8,798 nucleotides of DNA, taken from contig DBQZ01000029.1 in assembly GCA_002305435.1 (NCBI GenBank), positions 1-8,798 of the forward strand, read 5' to 3'. Numbering within the stretch: position 1 is the stretch's first letter; each line of letters begins with the position of its first letter. This document shows positions 1-6,131 of this stretch, in pieces. The notes below the pieces were generated by a model, which searched no databases, was not told where the DNA came from, and saw only the letters and a program-made list of their open reading frames with translations. The translations under genes and the position numbers were made by a program. This DNA is from Clostridiales bacterium UBA1381. Lineage in GTDB: Bacteria; Bacillota; Clostridia; UBA1381.

Positions 1-347
1 GATACCGAAAGCCCATCTATTTTCTGTTCCACCACATACCTCGGATTTTCCACCACAGCCCGCACACGCCTGTCAAATTCGAGTATCTCGCCCTTGTCAA
101 ACGCATCCTGCAAGCTTTCCATCCGCACCGAATGTTCCACCTGCTCAAATTCCGCCGCCGGTTCTCCGCCGACACGCTGGGTAGGCGAATCCGCCCTTTT
201 AAGCTCCGGATGCCCCTCCTCCAACGTCTCCAGCTCCCTCAGCAGCTTATCATACTCCATATCGGAAATTTCCGGAGCATCTTCTACGTAGTACTTGCGG
301 CTGTGATAATTCAAAAGCCGTACAAGCTCGTCAATTCGTTCTTCCAT
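1..347 (-). CDS. ligA: NAD-dependent DNA ligase LigA, N-terminal part (cut by window edge)
   Basis: LigA seals nicks in DNA during replication and repair, using NAD+ as AMP donor. The 115 codons present begin MEERIDELVRLLNYHSRKYY, the domain Ia region that binds the nicotinamide half of NAD. They continue with the EISDMEYDKLLREL segment, the DSPTQRVGGEP segment and MESLQDAF, and end in the adenylation domain at EQKIDGLSV. The KxDG motif supplies the catalytic lysine at residue 109 (E. coli K115). The ATG at 347 was chosen because GGAG lies six bases upstream; in-frame ATGs at 353 and 359 are less well placed. The start overlaps the end of yunB by 17 bases, which suggests translational coupling. 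The remainder of the gene, normally about 650-700 codons in total, lies left of the window. Confidence 0.95.
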   Translation of the reverse strand, partial: MEERIDELVRLLNYHSRKYYVEDAPEISDMEYDKLLRELETLEEGHPELKRADSPTQRVGGEPAAEFEQVEHSVRMESLQDAFDKGEILEFDRRVRAVVENPRYVVEQKIDGLSV

Positions 348-1026
348 TAACATCTCCATTCTGCTGTCCGTCCGGCGCATTGTTTGAAACAACATTCATA
401 CCTGCGCCCTGTGCATAATAACTCGGCACCTTCCCCACTATCAGCGTTTCGGCTACCGGTATTTCGGCAGTGACCGTCTCACCCTCGCTTGCCGCCGCAC
501 CTATAACAGAAATGGTGACGGAAGCTGTAAGGTATATTTTATGCTTTACCTGATTTATGCCCGCATCTTCAAATTCATCGTAAAAATCAACGTTTACCTG
601 CCCTAAAGATACGGTCTTTACTGTTATCCTCGGCCCTACTGCTGCGAGTAAATCCACTCCCAGCACCGCTCCCAATGGTATGCGAATACAGCCGTCCTTG
701 AAATTTTCGGTATCTGCAAGCACTGCCGACGCCACCTCGGCACGCAGCTGATTCATCCGCCCCGTATTCATCGTAACGGCGGTTATCTCCCCATCGGAGT
801 TTTCCCTGACGGATGAAAGCTCATAATAATCCACGCCCGCAAACACTTTGGAAACTGCGCTGTTTACAGCACGGTTTGCCGCCATCTGGGCAAACTCGGC
901 CGCCCGCATCTCAAGCTGAGGCTGCAGGCGGCAGAACACAAACACAAAAGCTGCCGCACACAAAAGTGCAGCTATCCTCGGTGAAACAATTATCCTCCTG
1001 CTTGTGCAGCACAGTCCCATACGCAT
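331..1026 (-). CDS. yunB: Sporulation protein YunB
   Basis: YunB is a membrane-anchored protein needed for efficient spore formation in Bacillus subtilis, where it belongs to the mother-cell SigmaE regulon. Its biochemical role is not known. The 231-residue product has a basic N-terminus and one hydrophobic segment at about residues 13-32, followed by a soluble region. Family-like stretches are the QLEMRAAEFAQMAANRAVNSA helix region just after the membrane segment, IPLGAVLGVDLLAAVGPRI in the centre, and VNVDFYDEFEDAGINQVKHK before the C-terminal beta region. The start at 1026 has a GGGGAGG ribosome binding site nine bases upstream. It lies 61 bases downstream of thrS on the same strand and overlaps ligA. 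The gene implies that the organism, or its recent ancestor, forms endospores. Confidence 0.9.
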   Translation of the reverse strand: MRMGLCCTSRRIIVSPRIAALLCAAAFVFVFCRLQPQLEMRAAEFAQMAANRAVNSAVSKVFAGVDYYELSSVRENSDGEITAVTMNTGRMNQLRAEVASAVLADTENFKDGCIRIPLGAVLGVDLLAAVGPRITVKTVSLGQVNVDFYDEFEDAGINQVKHKIYLTASVTISVIGAAASEGETVTAEIPVAETLIVGKVPSYYAQGAGMNVVSNNAPDGQQNGDVNGRTN

Positions 1027-1057
1027 TTGCAGCCACCTCCCCGCTTCGGAATACCGT

Positions 1058-1087
1058 ATAATATGCGCAGGGAGGGGGGTTTGTGAA
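1058..1087 (-). promoter_or_regulatory. Possible promoter for yunB-ligA
   Basis: In the 61-base gap after thrS, TTCACA (1087-1082) and TATTAT (1063-1058) are separated by 18 bases on the minus strand. This would fit a weak vegetative promoter. CATATTAT in the same place also resembles a SigmaE -10 box, but I found no convincing matching -35 box. The spacer is a C-rich tract. No terminator is visible after thrS, so read-through is equally possible. Confidence 0.3.
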
Positions 1088-2836
1088 TTATCTTGCTTTT
1101 GTTTCTATTTCCTCTGTTATCTTTTCTATAAACTCATCTATCGTCATCGAGCCTATATCGCCGTCCTTTCTCGAACGAACCGATACAACTCCGGCTTCAA
1201 TATCCTTGTCTCCGGCAATAAGCATATACGGCACCTTTTCAAGCTGCGCCTCACGTATCTTATATCCGATCTTTTCGCTTCTGTCGTCGAGCTCCGTGCG
1301 CAGGATACCTTTGTCAGCCAGCTTGCGCTTAATTTCTGCCATGTAATCAGCGTGCCTGTCGGCTATCGGCAAAAGCTTTACCTGTACCGGCGCAAGCCAT
1401 GTCGGAAACGCACCGGCGTACTTTTCAATAAGCAGCGCCAGCGTTCTTTCGTAGCAGCCTATGGACGTGCGGTGGATTATATACGGGTTCTTCTTCGTGC
1501 CGTCCTTATCGACATATTCCATGCCGAATTTCTCCGCCAGCATCTGGTCTACCTGCAGCGTTATCAGTGTATCCTCCTTGCCGTGAACGTTCTTTATCTG
1601 GATGTCAAGCTTCGGTCCGTAGAAAGCGGCTTCACCGATACCTATTACGTACGGTATATTCAGGTGGTCGAGTATCCTCTTCATTGTATCCTGAGCCTCG
1701 TTCCACTGCTCCTCAGTACCGATATATTTCTCCCTGTCGTCAGGATCCCACTGCGAGAAACGGTAGGATACGTCCTCGTAGAGCCCAAGCGTCTTAAGCA
1801 TATATATCGCAAGCTCCAGACAGCCACGGAACTCGTCCTCAAGCTGCTCCGGCGTACACATAAGATGTCCCTCGGATATTGTAAACTGACGCACACGGAT
1901 AAGGCCGTGCATCTCTCCGGATGCTTCGTTTCTGAAAAGCGTTGACGTTTCGTTAAGGCGCATCGGAAGGTCACGGTATGAACGCCCGCGGTTTAAGTAT
2001 GCCTGATACTGGAAAGGACAGGTCATCGGGCGGAGTGCAAATACTTCTTTGTCCTTCTCCTCATCGCCGAGAACGAACATCCCCTCTTTGTAATGATCCC
2101 AATGGCCGGAGAGCTTGTAAAGGTCGCTCTTTGCCATGAGCGGGGTTTTTGTCAGCTGCCAGCCACGCTTTTGCTCCTCGTCCTCAACGAAACGCTGCAG
2201 CGTCTGTATTATACGTGCACCCTTTGGCAGGAGTATCGGCAGACCCTGACCGATAAGCTCCGACGTTGTAAACAGCTCCAGCTCACGGCCGAGTTTGTTG
2301 TGGTCACGCTTTTTCGCTTCCTCAAGCGCTGCCAAATGCTCCTCAAGCTCTGTTTTGTTTGGAAACGCCGTGCCGTAGATTCTTTGCAGCATCTTGTTTT
2401 TCTCGCTGCCTCTCCAATATGCCCCTGTTGCGCTCAAAAGCTTATACGCCTTTATTTTGCCTGTGTAATTCACATGAGGGCCGGCGCAAAGATCCACAAA
2501 CTCACCCTGCTTGTAGAAGGATATAGTCTCCCCCTCGGGCAGCTCATTTATAAGCTCTGTTTTGTACGGCTCGTCCTTCATAAGCTCCAAAGCCTCTGCT
2601 CTTGGCAGCTCGAAATGCTCTATCTTGAGATTTTCCTTCGCTATCTTCTTCATTTCCTTTTCGATAGCGTCAAGATCCTCTCTTGTAAACGGGTGTTCCG
2701 TATCAAAATCATAGTAAAACCCGTTGTCAATCGCAGGGCCTATTGCCAGCTTAACATCCGGAAAGAGCCTCTTTACAGCCTGAGCCATCACATGGGAGGC
2801 TGAATGTCTCAATGTTTGCAGTTCGTTCATTTCCAT
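1088..2836 (-). CDS. thrS: Threonyl-tRNA synthetase (form without TGS domain)
   Basis: This class II synthetase charges tRNA-Thr with threonine in the cytoplasm. The 582-residue product starts directly in the N2 editing domain. HSASH (residues 11-15) and CAGPH (117-121) supply the His/Cys residues of the pocket that removes mischarged serine. The catalytic core has MTCPFQ (C273), motif 2 at FRNEASGEMHGLIRVRQF (301-318), SEGHLMC (H324) and motif 3 from H455 (HRTSIGCYERTLALL). C273, H324 and H455 correspond to the zinc ligands of E. coli ThrRS. The anticodon-binding domain follows from about residue 485. E. coli ThrRS has 642 residues; the missing part is the N-terminal TGS domain, whose absence I recall as seen in some Clostridia. 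The ATG at 2836 has AGAGG nine bases upstream. Expression is controlled by the T-box leader just upstream. Confidence 0.97.
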   Translation of the reverse strand: MEMNELQTLRHSASHVMAQAVKRLFPDVKLAIGPAIDNGFYYDFDTEHPFTREDLDAIEKEMKKIAKENLKIEHFELPRAEALELMKDEPYKTELINELPEGETISFYKQGEFVDLCAGPHVNYTGKIKAYKLLSATGAYWRGSEKNKMLQRIYGTAFPNKTELEEHLAALEEAKKRDHNKLGRELELFTTSELIGQGLPILLPKGARIIQTLQRFVEDEEQKRGWQLTKTPLMAKSDLYKLSGHWDHYKEGMFVLGDEEKDKEVFALRPMTCPFQYQAYLNRGRSYRDLPMRLNETSTLFRNEASGEMHGLIRVRQFTISEGHLMCTPEQLEDEFRGCLELAIYMLKTLGLYEDVSYRFSQWDPDDREKYIGTEEQWNEAQDTMKRILDHLNIPYVIGIGEAAFYGPKLDIQIKNVHGKEDTLITLQVDQMLAEKFGMEYVDKDGTKKNPYIIHRTSIGCYERTLALLIEKYAGAFPTWLAPVQVKLLPIADRHADYMAEIKRKLADKGILRTELDDRSEKIGYKIREAQLEKVPYMLIAGDKDIEAGVVSVRSRKDGDIGSMTIDEFIEKITEEIETKAR

Positions 2837-2912
2837 TTTAAATAACCTCTTTTCTGAAACTATAATATATTATTCCCAGTACAGATGATGTATTCTCCTC
2901 CGCCGGTAAGTC

Positions 2913-2962
2913 AAAATAAAATGCGCCCCCGGAGAAAACACACCAATTTCCTCCGGGGGCGC
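2913..2962 (-). terminator. T-box terminator hairpin upstream of thrS
   Basis: GCGCCCCCGGAG (2962-2951) pairs perfectly with CTCCGGGGGCGC (2934-2923). The stem can extend by four more pairs, one of them G-U, around the loop TTGGTGTG. The U-rich tail ATTTTATTTT follows at 2922-2913. The 5' arm is shared with the antiterminator. Confidence 0.95.
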
Positions 2963-3176
2963 AGAGCTTTCTTGTGAGTGACCGCGCGGTTCCACCCCGA
3001 TTTTTTGCTTCGTTGCTCATTTAACGCATGAGGTACGGCACAGCTTAATCGGTTGCCCTTTCAGCCGGCGGCTCCAAAGTGGTATTCACTCCCGATACTG
3101 TAAAGAGCACTTCCAGCCACGATGCTCTCTCTCTGATACAGCGTCCTCGGCAGCTACTGTCTTTTTCACAGCCTTT
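2913..3176 (-). promoter_or_regulatory. T-box riboswitch controlling thrS
   Basis: This leader RNA senses uncharged tRNA-Thr and allows thrS transcription when threonine is short. From the predicted 5' end it starts AAAG, which can pair with CTTT after the specifier loop to close stem I. Further on come AGTA, the AGAGAG box, GGCTGGAA, and a specifier region GAATACCAC in which ACC (Thr) is followed by the conserved A. The T-box GGGGTGGAACCGCG is at 2998-2985. Its UGGA bulge would pair with a tRNA acceptor end UCCA. GGGG and GCG of the T-box can pair with CGC-CCCC at 2961-2955. That antiterminator uses the same bases as the 5' arm of the terminator, so the two are mutually exclusive. TAC (Tyr) is readable one base earlier, but its position and the downstream gene favour Thr. 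Confidence 0.95.
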
Positions 3177-3182
3177 GATAGT

Positions 3183-3211
3183 GTTATATCACGTTTTTTT
3201 GCTGTTGTCAA
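3183..3211 (-). promoter_or_regulatory. SigmaA-type promoter of the T-box/thrS unit
   Basis: TTGACA (3211-3206), a 17-base spacer and TATAAC (3188-3183) on the minus strand. Transcription would start near 3176, at the first bases of stem I of the T-box. Confidence 0.87.
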
Positions 3212-3213
3212 GA

Positions 3214-3231
3214 TGATTTTTTAAAAAATCA
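3214..3231. repeat. 18-base perfect AT-rich palindrome between gltD-like gene and thrS promoter
   Basis: TGATTTTTTAAAAAATCA reads the same on both strands and sits two bases upstream of the thrS -35 box and ten bases after the stop codon of the upstream gene. With T6/A6 and little GC it is a poor terminator. It could act as an upstream A-tract element for the thrS promoter or as a weak 3' hairpin of the upstream gene. Confidence 0.45.
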
Positions 3232-3240
3232 CGGAATTTT

Positions 3241-4476
3241 TTACTTCTCTTCCTTATTCTTGAGCGACTGCATATACTCGTCCATAGCGTCTGCAACCTG
3301 CTTTGAATAAGCCACAGCCTCTACCACGGTCTTTGCTCCACGAACAACATCGCCGGAGGCAAATATTCCGTCACGGGTCGTCTCTCCGAAGGTGTTCGTA
3401 ACCAAAAGCCCACGGTCGTTGACCTCAAGACCCGTAGTTGTGGATATAATCCTGTCACGAGGGCCTTGGCTTATAGCTATTATCGTCGAATCTGCCGGGA
3501 AGAGCCTCTCCGTACCCTTAATCGGATACAGATGCCCCCTGCCGTCACATTCGAGATCCACGAAGATAACGCCCTCGTCAACTATTTCAACCGGCTCTAC
3601 GTGAACGACAAACTCAACGCCGTCTATCTTTGCATAGTCAACCTCACGGGGACTTGCGGCAAGATGGTCGTTGCGGGAGAATACCGTAACCTGCTCGCAG
3701 CCTTTTCTGAGCGCTGTTCTTGCAACGTCCATAGCGGAGTTTCCTGCGCCGATAATGTTTAGCGTCTTGCCGAGGTTGTAAACATCGGGATTTGTGAGAT
3801 AGTTTATCGCATAATGAACGTTACCCAGGGATTCGCCCTTTATTTTCAGCGTGTTCGGCCGCCATACGCCGGTACCGATAAACAGGGCGCTGTAACCGTC
3901 ACGGAACATATCGTCCACTCCTATGCCTGTTCCGATTGAGGTGTTCGGACGTATCTTTATTCCCAATGCAAGGAGTTTTTCCTTATACTTATCAAGGATG
4001 GATTTCGGCAGGCGGAACTCCGGTATACCGTAGCGCAAAACGCCGCCTATCTTTTCCTTTGCCTCAAATATCGTAACGTCATAGCCTCTCTGGGCAAGTA
4101 TAATAGCTATCGTTATCCCCGCAGGGCCTGAGCCGATAATGCCCACACGCATACCGTTTTTCTTGATTTCGGGGAACCGGAGCTTATCAAAATAATTCTC
4201 CGAAATGTAATTTTCTATACTGCTTATATGCACCGGCGAACCCTTGCGGTTAAGAACGCAGTGACCCTCGCACTGGTTTTCGTGATTGCAGATAAGCGAG
4301 CATATCACCGACAGAGGATTGTTCTCAAACACCATCTTCCCCGCAGCGTTTATGTCGCCCTCCAAAAAGGTGTGTATCATGTCCGGAATAGGCGTATGTA
4401 TCGGGCAGCCCTCCCGGCACATCGGTTTTTTGCAGTTTAGACAGCGTTTTGCCTCATTGATAACGTGAATTGCCAT
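3241..4476 (-). CDS. Stand-alone GltD-like NAD(P)H-dependent flavin/iron-sulfur oxidoreductase
   Basis: The family includes the glutamate synthase small subunit (GltD), NfnB and SudA: FAD enzymes that pass electrons between NAD(P)H and iron-sulfur clusters. The 411-residue product has two N-terminal cysteine sets, CLNCKKPMCREGC (C12, C15, C20, C24) and C59, C63, C69, C73, as for two 4Fe-4S clusters. It then has a FAD-binding GSGPAG (115-120), a second dinucleotide fold GAGNSAMD (243-250) for NAD(P)H, and the C-terminal FAD motif GIFASGD near 370-376. It is somewhat shorter than GltD (about 470). No glutamate synthase large subunit or NfnA lies beside it in the window, so the electron partner is unknown and a GltD name would be unsafe. 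The ATG at 4476 has GGGGG seven bases upstream. The gene has its own predicted promoter. Confidence 0.9.
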   Translation of the reverse strand: MAIHVINEAKRCLNCKKPMCREGCPIHTPIPDMIHTFLEGDINAAGKMVFENNPLSVICSLICNHENQCEGHCVLNRKGSPVHISSIENYISENYFDKLRFPEIKKNGMRVGIIGSGPAGITIAIILAQRGYDVTIFEAKEKIGGVLRYGIPEFRLPKSILDKYKEKLLALGIKIRPNTSIGTGIGVDDMFRDGYSALFIGTGVWRPNTLKIKGESLGNVHYAINYLTNPDVYNLGKTLNIIGAGNSAMDVARTALRKGCEQVTVFSRNDHLAASPREVDYAKIDGVEFVVHVEPVEIVDEGVIFVDLECDGRGHLYPIKGTERLFPADSTIIAISQGPRDRIISTTTGLEVNDRGLLVTNTFGETTRDGIFASGDVVRGAKTVVEAVAYSKQVADAMDEYMQSLKNKEEK

Positions 4477-4501
4477 TATAGTTCCCCCTTTTTATGTTTT
4501 A

Positions 4502-4530
4502 CTTATATAATAATATCACATATCCGGCAA
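4502..4530 (-). promoter_or_regulatory. Predicted promoter of the GltD-like gene
   Basis: TTGCCG (4530-4525), a 17-base spacer and TATAAG (4507-4502) on the minus strand, 25 bases before the start codon. The -10 matches consensus at five of six bases and the -35 at four of six. Confidence 0.55.
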
Positions 4531-4619
4531 TATTACAATAGTAAATTTTTAGATTTTTATATATTTTTCCCAAAAATAACGCAAACTTTTCATTCTCCGA
4601 AATTTTTTCAAAAAAACGC

Positions 4620-4648
4620 TTGACACCATAATATAATTGTGGTATCAT
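4620..4648 (+). promoter_or_regulatory. SigmaA-type promoter of infC-rpmI-rplT
   Basis: TTGACA (4620-4625), a 17-base spacer and TATCAT (4643-4648). The 80 bases upstream are very AT-rich with several A/T tracts and separate this promoter from the divergent one of the GltD-like gene. The predicted start near 4655 leaves about 170 bases of untranslated leader. Confidence 0.87.
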
Positions 4649-4654
4649 AGATAA

Positions 4655-4783
4655 GAACGAAAACAAGCAGAGTTATGTCGCTCTCACCGTATTTGAAAGA
4701 CAATACGGTAAATATGAACAATCCGCCCCTCCTGACGGCGGAGAAGTATCGTATGCGGCTGACTTTGTGTCATCCGTTTTTTT
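4655..4783 (+). promoter_or_regulatory. infC operon leader, probable L20 autoregulatory attenuator
   Basis: In Firmicutes, ribosomal protein L20 represses its own infC-rpmI-rplT operon by binding the leader RNA and favouring premature termination. This leader has ordered hairpins: AGAG/CTCT around 4670-4686, ACCGTATT/AATACGGT (8 bp, loop TGAAAGAC), and CCGCC/GGCGG around 4724-4742. An intrinsic terminator follows, well before infC. Operon identity, leader length and the internal terminator support the call. I could not check the L20 binding fold itself, and the antiterminator is not obvious by eye. Confidence 0.7.
4756..4783 (+). terminator. Attenuator terminator in the infC leader
   Basis: CGGcTGAC (4756-4763), loop TTTGT, GTCAtCCG (4769-4776) and a run of seven T (4777-4783). 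The stem has seven pairs and one C/T mismatch. It lies 43 bases before the infC start, so it can only act as an attenuator. Confidence 0.8.
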
Positions 4784-4826
4784 ATGCACAAAATAACCCC
4801 TTGGGGGAGCGTAGGAGGGAATTACC

Positions 4827-5357
4827 ATAGCCAGGAATGAATTACAAATCAACGAACAGATCCGTGACCGGGAGATCCGTGTGGTGGACAGTGCGGGCGG
4901 TCAGCTCGGCGTAATGGACGCTAAAACGGCGCTTAGCATGGCTGCCGAGAAAGGAATGGATCTGGTCAAGATTGCGCCTCAGGCAAAACCGCCTGTATGC
5001 AAGATCATGGATTACGGCAAGTACAAATTTGAGCTTGCAAAACGTGAGAAGGAAAACCGCAAAAACCAAAAGACCATAAGCGTCAAGGAAGTGCAGCTTT
5101 CACCGTCTATAGACACCAACGATTTTAACACCAAGTGCAAGCACGCAATGCGCTTTTTAAAAGCCGGCGACAAGGTCAAGGTAATGGTACGGTTCCGTGG
5201 GCGTGAGGTAAGTCATTCTGAGCTGGGGCAAAAGCTGCTTGAGCGGTTTGCTGAAATGACAAAGGATTTCGGCACTGTAGAGAGAAAGCCTAAGCTTGAG
5301 GGCAGAAATATGATAATGTATCTTGCGCCCGCAGTACAGAATACGGATAAGAAGTAA
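4827..5357 (+). CDS. infC: Translation initiation factor IF-3, with an AUA start codon
   Basis: IF-3 binds the 30S subunit, keeps it apart from 50S and proofreads start codon choice. From 4827 the 176-residue product begins (M)ARNELQINEQIRDREIRV, the conserved IF-3 N-terminus. It carries the family signature KIMDYGKYKFE at residues 59-69 and the C-terminal domain ending in IMYLAPAVQN. An in-frame stop lies at 4812. The only upstream in-frame start candidates are ATT at 4821, just two bases after the Shine-Dalgarno AGGAGG (4813-4818), and ATA at 4827, eight bases after it. The first canonical start, GTG at 4881, would delete 18 conserved residues. ATA is therefore the best start. A rare start codon on infC fits the known self-regulation in which IF-3 discriminates against non-canonical starts (AUU in E. 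coli). Confidence 0.93.
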   Translation: MARNELQINEQIRDREIRVVDSAGGQLGVMDAKTALSMAAEKGMDLVKIAPQAKPPVCKIMDYGKYKFELAKREKENRKNQKTISVKEVQLSPSIDTNDFNTKCKHAMRFLKAGDKVKVMVRFRGREVSHSELGQKLLERFAEMTKDFGTVERKPKLEGRNMIMYLAPAVQNTDKK

Positions 5358-5379
5358 TTTAGAAAAAGGAGTGGACATT

Positions 5380-5577
5380 ATGCCTAAAATAAAAACACAC
5401 AGAGGCGCTGCTAAGAGATTCAACCTTACAAAAAACGGTAAGGTAAAGATGAATAAGTCTTTCAGAAGACATATCCTCAACAAAAAGACCACTAAGAGAA
5501 AAAGACACTTGAGAAAGCAGGCGTACTGCTCAAAGGCAAACGCTGTTGTTATCAAGAAACTGATACCTTACAAATAA
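5380..5577 (+). CDS. rpmI: 50S ribosomal protein L35 (bL35)
   Basis: This is a small basic protein of the large ribosomal subunit, 65 residues, the usual length. It begins MPKIKTHRGAAKRF, the diagnostic L35 start, and continues with KNGKVKMNKSFRRHILNKK. The ATG at 5380 has AGGAG eight bases upstream; an in-frame ATG at 5323 would overlap infC and add an unrelated tail. It starts 22 bases after infC and is the middle gene of the conserved infC-rpmI-rplT operon. Confidence 0.97.
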   Translation: MPKIKTHRGAAKRFNLTKNGKVKMNKSFRRHILNKKTTKRKRHLRKQAYCSKANAVVIKKLIPYK

Positions 5578-5624
5578 TTCCATAAACCCGGAAAAAACGA
5601 TTGTGAAAGTGAGGAAATTGAATT

Positions 5625-5978
5625 ATGGCAAGAGTTAAAGGCGCTTTAAATACAAGAAAAAAGCACAACAAGGTTTTAAAGCTGGCTAAGGGCTTCCGCG
5701 GTGGCGAAAGCAAGCTGTATAAAACAGCTAATCAGGCTGTAATGCGTTCCATGCAGAACGCCTACATCGGCAGAAAACGCAGAAAGCGTGACTTCAGACG
5801 TCTGTGGATAACAAGAATAAGCGCAGCCGCTAAGATGAACGGAATGAACTATTCAACATTCATGAACGGTCTTACAAAGGCCGGCATTAAGCTCAACAGA
5901 AAGGCTCTCTCCGAGATCGCTATCGCAGATCCCGCTGCTTTTACAAAGCTGACAGAGGCTGCCAAGGCTGCATTATAA
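5625..5978 (+). CDS. rplT: 50S ribosomal protein L20 (bL20)
   Basis: This early-assembly protein binds 23S rRNA and is essential for large-subunit assembly. In this operon it is also the usual repressor, acting on the infC leader. The 117-residue sequence shows the family start MARVKGALNTRKKHNKVLKL, the AKGFRGGESKLYKTANQAV segment, the basic YIGRKRRKRDFRRLWITRI helix and the C-terminal ...MNGLTKAGIKLNRKALSEIA. A GAGG ribosome binding site lies about ten bases upstream of the ATG. There are 47 bases between it and rpmI. A strong terminator starts ten bases after the stop. Confidence 0.98.
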   Translation: MARVKGALNTRKKHNKVLKLAKGFRGGESKLYKTANQAVMRSMQNAYIGRKRRKRDFRRLWITRISAAAKMNGMNYSTFMNGLTKAGIKLNRKALSEIAIADPAAFTKLTEAAKAAL

Positions 5979-5988
5979 GATGATACAA

Positions 5989-6018
5989 AGCTGCTTCCTT
6001 TGGGGAGCAGCTCTTTTT
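5989..6018 (+). terminator. Terminator of the infC-rpmI-rplT operon
   Basis: AGCTGCTTCC (5989-5998), loop TTTG, GGGAGCAGCT (6003-6012), then CTTTTT. The stem has ten pairs, one of them T-G. Confidence 0.92.
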
Positions 6019-6070
6019 ATACCCGCATAAAACCGCAGCCGTTTTTTACAAATTACACCGTGAAAACAAA

Positions 6071-6099
6071 TTGAAAAAATCCCCGATTTATAATATAAT
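6071..6099 (+). promoter_or_regulatory. SigmaA-type promoter of the FAH-family gene
   Basis: TTGAAA (6071-6076), a 17-base spacer and a perfect TATAAT (6094-6099). Transcription would start near 6106, about 26 bases before the start codon. Confidence 0.87.
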
Positions 6100-6131
6100 A
6101 AAATCAGGCTAAGAAAAACGGAGGTAGGAAA

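Noticed and set aside
1004..1945. 313-residue ORF on the plus strand
   Set aside because: It is antisense to thrS and yunB, has no recognisable motifs, and the opposite strand carries clear conserved proteins.
2093..2803. 236-residue ORF on the plus strand
   Set aside because: It is fully antisense to the thrS editing domain, with Leu/Cys-rich composition typical of a shadow frame.
2838..3020. 60-residue ORF upstream of thrS on the minus strand
   Set aside because: It lies inside the T-box leader and covers the T-box and terminator; its codons simply read the structured RNA.
4881..5357. 158-residue form of IF-3 starting at GTG 4881
   Set aside because: It drops the conserved NELQINEQIRDREIR segment encoded directly upstream behind a strong AGGAGG.
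5157..5555. 132-residue minus-strand ORF
   Set aside because: It is antisense to infC and rpmI; the plus strand encodes unmistakable translation proteins.
5323..5577. Longer 84-residue form of L35
   Set aside because: It begins inside infC; the conserved L35 start and the ribosome binding site are at 5380.
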